Assembly (NCBI GenBank): GCA_021648375.1 | Contig: JAKISW010000003.1 | Span: 62,001 to 126,000 of the forward strand | Direction: 5' to 3' | DNA from: Devosiaceae bacterium | GTDB lineage: Bacteria > Pseudomonadota > Alphaproteobacteria > Rhizobiales > Devosiaceae | DNA length: 64,000 nucleotides | In this document: piece after piece, positions 60,455 through 64,000 of the stretch | How positions within the stretch are numbered: the stretch's first letter is position 1 | Layout: each line of letters begins with the position of its first letter | Translations under genes and position numbers: made by a program | Notes under the pieces: generated by a model | Told to the model about the DNA's origin: nothing | The model's database searches: none | Seen by the model: only the letters and a program-made list of their open reading frames with translations

Positions 60455-61626
60455 TAATTTATTACATTCATCAGCGCGCTGACCGGAACCAGTTCGATTG
60501 TTTGGTCGTCCAACTGGGCAGTCCAGGAAACAATAGTGTTTATGGAAACGGGTAGAGCTGAAATAATACCGATTGCCTGTCCGTCCCGGCGGGCGGTTTC
60601 AACCAGAGTTTGCAATTGGGCAAGGATGGCGGCGCGGGATGGATTTTGATCCAGCAGAAGAGAGGCGCGGGCAAAGGGAACCTGATTTGCCGTGGCAAGT
60701 TGCCTTGAAAGTGAGCGGTTGGAGCTGCCATCATCAAGATAGGCGATACCTCTTGTTCCCAATTCTTCCATGAATGGTGCCATATCGTTGGCTGAAGAGG
60801 TAAAGCGTGCGCCAAGATTGTTGACCATTCCCATATAGCCTCCAGTTCGTGCCATCAGCCAGAAAAGACGCTCCAGATTTACTCTAGCTGTAAATCCGGT
60901 CAGCAATGTATGGGGTCCCGGATCAGAATTGGGATAATCAAAAGGCTCCATGGGAATTTCAAGTAAATATTCATGACCACCGGAACGGGCAGCAGCGGCG
61001 GTGCGCTCAAGTGATCTGCCATAGGGGGCAAATGCAAGCGTGATATTGTCCGGCAGGGATGAAATAGCCTCCATGGTGGCTCCCTCGTTAATTCCCATGC
61101 CGGTAACAACGATTGCCACCAGGGACTTACCAGAGGCGGATTGGGGGCTTATTGAGGGGCGAGAATAGGAATTAAAAGGGGTTAAACCATTGGGACCAAT
61201 GCGCGGGATTGGCCCGTTTTCGGTTTCTTCTATGAGTTCAGAAAGATTGCCAAATTCATCGCGCTCATTGGCGTTCATTTCTGGCGATAGATCGGCATTT
61301 TCAACAATTATGATTTGAGGAGTTTGTGGTTCGTTGGAAATTATAATGGATGAATCTGGCTCTTGTGAAGAAATTTGAACCGGAATGGAAATTTCTTGAG
61401 CAACGGAGTTGGAATTTATGGTGCTGCTGATGGGGACTTCAATCGTTGGTTGACCGCCGGTTGGGTCCTCAACAATTAGAATACGAGCAAAAAAACCAAC
61501 GATAATAAGCCCGGAAAGCCCAAATAATATTCGCCCCAAGGGCAATTTCCGGGCGCCATAGGTAAGACGCATGCTGAATTTGGGACGCTTTTTTTTCCCT
61601 AAAGGTGAACTAAGATCGTCGGCCAT
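60454..61626 (-). CDS. Divergent polysaccharide deacetylase family protein (YibQ-like)
   Basis: A 390-residue protein: a basic cytoplasmic N-terminus, one membrane segment (about residues 30-50), an Ser/Pro/Glu-rich linker to about residue 160, then the divergent polysaccharide deacetylase domain. Its strand Leu-Val-Ala-Ile-Val-Val-Thr-Gly-Met-Gly is near residue 169, followed by LPDNITLAFAPYG near 190, an EIPMEPFDYPNSDPGPHTLL stretch near 217 and the later YLDDGSSNRS. The domain lacks most deacetylase metal ligands in relatives, so its role may be structural. The order envC, ctpA, yibQ, rppH is typical of alphaproteobacteria. Confidence 0.88.
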   Translation of the reverse strand: MADDLSSPLGKKKRPKFSMRLTYGARKLPLGRILFGLSGLIIVGFFARILIVEDPTGGQPTIEVPISSTINSNSVAQEISIPVQISSQEPDSSIIISNEPQTPQIIIVENADLSPEMNANERDEFGNLSELIEETENGPIPRIGPNGLTPFNSYSRPSISPQSASGKSLVAIVVTGMGINEGATMEAISSLPDNITLAFAPYGRSLERTAAAARSGGHEYLLEIPMEPFDYPNSDPGPHTLLTGFTARVNLERLFWLMARTGGYMGMVNNLGARFTSSANDMAPFMEELGTRGIAYLDDGSSNRSLSRQLATANQVPFARASLLLDQNPSRAAILAQLQTLVETARRDGQAIGIISALPVSINTIVSWTAQLDDQTIELVPVSALMNVIN

Positions 61627-61680
61627 TTAATTTTACCTCAAACGAATCACCCTTTAATACATCAGCCTTTTAGCATAAGT

Positions 61681-63096
61681 CTAACCATTGGGGTCGGGGG
61701 GAAAGGCCTCGTTGCTTTCATTGCCAAGAATAAGATCAATTGCATAATTGAGCTGGGTATCAAGAGAGCGGTCTCTGGGAACAAAAACAGATGATCCGGT
61801 GGTTGCCTCATCGTCACTGCCCCCGCCGATCTGACCATCAAGGGCAGCTTCGCCCACTATTTCATCCCGGCCTCCAAATTCCAACGGTACATCTTGAAAA
61901 ATTTCAATGTCCGGTTGAATTCCTACGGCCTGAATGGAACGGTTTGAGGGGGTGTAATAACGCGAAGTAGTCAAACGCATAGCCCCGTTGGCACCAAGCG
62001 AAATTATCAGCTGCACAGAACCTTTGCCAAAAGATCGCGTTCCAACAATGGTGGCGCGGCCCTGATCCTGCAATGCACCGGCAACAATTTCTGACGCAGA
62101 TGCTGAGCCTCCATTAATAAGAACAATCAATGGAATATCAGATATCAGCTTGTCCAGGTCGTCTGGGCGGGCATCATAGCGGGCGCTTTCAAGCTCGGTG
62201 CGACCACGGGTAAGCAAAATGGAGCCACGGGACAAAAATGCGTCAACAATCTGTACAGCCTGATCAACCAGACCACCCGGATTGTTGCGCAAATCCAAAA
62301 TCAGGCCCAACGGCATCTCACCTTCACGCTCTTCAATAATTCCGTTTATTGCGTCTTGAATGCCGGGGAATGCCTGTCCGCTAAAACCATCAAGGCGCAT
62401 AATACCTACGTCTTTTTCAACCAGCCAGCGCACAGCGCGAAGGGGAATTCGATCCCGGTTTAAGGTCACATCAAATGGCTTGGCCACCCCGCGCCTGACG
62501 ATAGTAACGGTGATCGGTTCGCCAACGGTGCCGCGCATCTGAGAAATAGTTGCGTCCATTCCCTGACCCAAAATTGCCTTGCCATCCAGTTTTATGATGA
62601 AATCATCAGCCAGAAGCCCGGCCCGTTCTGCCGGAGTATCAGGAATCGGAGCGATGACTTTTACCACCCCTTCCTGCATGGTCAATTCAATGCCAAGACC
62701 ACCAAATTCACCGGTGGTATCTTGCATTACTGCATCGCGAATTTGTGGAGTAAGATAGCCGGAATGGGGATCAAGGGATGAAAGCATTCCATCAATTGCT
62801 GCCTGAATAAGTTCTTTTTCATCCGGAACATCAACATATTCTTCGCGAATTCTATCAAAAACTTCACCAAAAAGTCTGAGATAGGAATATACTTCATCCG
62901 GACTGCGGGCTACGGATTCTTCAAGTGTTTCAGAGCTATCGCTCTGGGCAAAAGCGCCAACGGGAGCAAGCGTAAACATCAGAGCGCCAAGGAAAACCAA
63001 AGGAATTCGGCGAGCCGAAGAGATGAGTTTTGCTTGAGAAAATCTGGCAAGAACGTTTTTGCTCAAATTGAATTTTTCAATAATTGAAATATACAT
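61681..63096 (-). CDS. ctpA: C-terminal processing protease CtpA (S41 family)
   Basis: Periplasmic S41 serine protease, 471 residues from ATG 63096, just eight bases after the envC-like stop; the frame runs 47 codons further into that gene. A signal peptide ends near Gly-Ala-Phe-Ala-Gln. The PDZ domain (about residues 110-200) begins EFGGLGIELTMQEG. The catalytic Ser is in NGGSASASEIVAGAL near residue 310, and the Lys in GTRSFGKGSVQ. S41 proteases trim periplasmic or membrane proteins, often cell-wall hydrolases, which fits its place beside an EnvC-like activator. Confidence 0.94.
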   Translation of the reverse strand: MYISIIEKFNLSKNVLARFSQAKLISSARRIPLVFLGALMFTLAPVGAFAQSDSSETLEESVARSPDEVYSYLRLFGEVFDRIREEYVDVPDEKELIQAAIDGMLSSLDPHSGYLTPQIRDAVMQDTTGEFGGLGIELTMQEGVVKVIAPIPDTPAERAGLLADDFIIKLDGKAILGQGMDATISQMRGTVGEPITVTIVRRGVAKPFDVTLNRDRIPLRAVRWLVEKDVGIMRLDGFSGQAFPGIQDAINGIIEEREGEMPLGLILDLRNNPGGLVDQAVQIVDAFLSRGSILLTRGRTELESARYDARPDDLDKLISDIPLIVLINGGSASASEIVAGALQDQGRATIVGTRSFGKGSVQLIISLGANGAMRLTTSRYYTPSNRSIQAVGIQPDIEIFQDVPLEFGGRDEIVGEAALDGQIGGGSDDEATTGSSVFVPRDRSLDTQLNYAIDLILGNESNEAFPPDPNG

Positions 63097-63103
63097 GAGA
63101 GGT

Positions 63104-64000
63104 CTATTCACTCTGGGGTTGGGCTTGCGCTTGAGCCGGGTTTTGCACTGATTGCCGATCCCACCAGGGGGCCGGATCCAATGCCTGATCCTGTTTTCTA
63201 AATTCAATATAAAGGGTTGGGCGCGAGACACCAGCACTTGTTGTTATGGTTTGACCAATTGTTCGTGATCCCATGGTGCCAACCGGTTCACCTAATAGTA
63301 TAAACTGGCCAAGATCCACGTCGATTTTATCCAGACCTGCCAAAAGAATGGTGTGCTCGTTTCCCGGATTTATAATGATGATCTGGCCATAGTTTAAATA
63401 GGGGCCCTTATACATTACCCAACCGTCAGCAGGGGAAACAACGCGAGCATCGGCTCTGGTTAGAATGGAGGTGCCTTGCGCAACGCCGCCAAACCCGTCA
63501 TTTGCTCCAAATTCCATAACCACAACTCCGGCAGCGGGTGCAGATAAATAACCTTTGGCTGAAGCAAAGGGAAAGGCGGGGCTTACCCGATCCGTATTTG
63601 CCAGCGCTGCAACAACCACATCAGCATCAAGGGCGGGAATATTTTGATTTCCTTGCAGGTTCTCGGCTTCCTGAGCTGCATCAGCAGCTTCAGAAATTGA
63701 TGCAATTCTTTGCTTTAAGGTATCAACCAATTCACCCAAAGACGTTGCCTCTGATGCCAGCTGCTCTGCCAGTGCTTCTTCTGTGGCCAGATCTGCCCCC
63801 ACTCGGACCACGCCGAGTTTTCTGGCTTCAATAAGGGTTGCGATGCGCAGCTGTTCTTCCAGAAGGGAAGAATATCTGGCGGAAAGCTGTTGCTTTTCTT
63901 CCAGTACCCGGTTTTTTGTAGCATCAAGCTGGTTCAAATCAGAGACAATAATCTCAGCCCGCTGGCGCAATTCCGGCAAAATAGAGGTAAGCAGGGATGC
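63104..64000 (-). CDS. EnvC-like murein hydrolase activator (partial, N-terminus cut by window)
   Basis: The frame is open to the window end, so the N-terminus is missing. About 298 residues remain: a coiled-coil part rich in Glu/Gln/Ala/Leu, then a LytM/M23 domain from about 140 residues before the stop (SAPAAGVVVMEFG, then SPADGWVMYKGPYLNYGQIIIINPG). The metal-binding His and Asp of active M23 peptidases are absent: Ala-Gln-Gly-Thr stands where the first His region should be, the His-x-His site reads Leu-Ala-Gly-Leu, and the last His is Tyr (LYIEFR). Like E. coli EnvC it should activate amidases rather than cut peptidoglycan. Confidence 0.88.
   Translation of the reverse strand, partial: ASLLTSILPELRQRAEIIVSDLNQLDATKNRVLEEKQQLSARYSSLLEEQLRIATLIEARKLGVVRVGADLATEEALAEQLASEATSLGELVDTLKQRIASISEAADAAQEAENLQGNQNIPALDADVVVAALANTDRVSPAFPFASAKGYLSAPAAGVVVMEFGANDGFGGVAQGTSILTRADARVVSPADGWVMYKGPYLNYGQIIIINPGNEHTILLAGLDKIDVDLGQFILLGEPVGTMGSRTIGQTITTSAGVSRPTLYIEFRKQDQALDPAPWWDRQSVQNPAQAQAQPQSE

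Overview
The window is an ordinary chromosomal stretch of an alphaproteobacterium, most likely in the order Hyphomicrobiales (Rhizobiales). The pointers are a 180-kDa-type NAD-glutamate dehydrogenase, an Omp19/Inh-like lipoprotein between sdhB and zapE, the order mdh-sucC-sucD-sucA-sucB-lpdA, an atpHAGDC operon separated from the F0 genes, and the order envC-ctpA-yibQ-rppH. Base composition is AT-leaning for that order, with many A/T-rich spacers, which suggests a small-genome or marine lineage. No tRNA, rRNA, CRISPR array, prophage or transposase was seen.

Layout. 1-5.2 kb: end of an rsmB-like methyltransferase gene, a heparinase II/III-like gene, purH and a convergent MFS gene. 5.3-10.1 kb: NAD-glutamate dehydrogenase on the minus strand. 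10.4-20.3 kb: leucine, arginine and aspartate-family biosynthesis (leuC, argC, leuD, leuB, asd), with a tandem pair of ParA-like ATPase genes, deoD, a RidA-like gene and a PagL-like gene between them. 20.3-28.8 kb: a GGDEF-EAL protein, YciI, an EamA transporter, a carbonic anhydrase with a divergent LysR regulator, then a DUF1737 protein, an XRE-cupin regulator and the threonine-degrading pair kbl-tdh. 28.8-46.4 kb: a DoxX protein and the TCA-cycle block sdhCDAB, omp19-like, zapE, mdh, sucC, sucD, sucA, sucB, lpdA, ending in a strong intrinsic terminator. 46.5-50.1 kb: two paralogous exported repeat proteins flanking an EamA transporter. 50.2-53.5 kb: xerC and priA, divergent, followed by a GC-rich repeat element. 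54-59.9 kb: a small Cys/His protein and atpHAGDC. 59.9-64 kb on the minus strand: rppH, a divergent polysaccharide deacetylase, ctpA and a truncated envC-like gene.

How the genes work together. Most of the window is central metabolism: glutamate, threonine and succinyl-CoA feed the TCA cycle, succinate dehydrogenase passes electrons to quinone, and F1 ATP synthase uses the resulting gradient. The less expected parts are: (i) a 605-residue exported protein made of eight about 67-residue modules, each with one Trp-Ala-Asn/Asp-Asp/Glu-Cys-Asp-Asp-Pro-Arg-Phe core and two cysteines, plus a two-module paralogue nearby; (ii) a 45-codon ORF upstream of asd whose end is almost only Thr and Lys codons, followed by hairpins, like an attenuation leader; (iii) a ParA-like pair in which the second copy has lost the signature lysine; (iv) exported proteins of unknown function inside the sdh and suc gene runs; (v) a threonine dehydrogenase lacking the structural-zinc cysteines; and (vi) dyad or repeat sites upstream of kbl and mdh.
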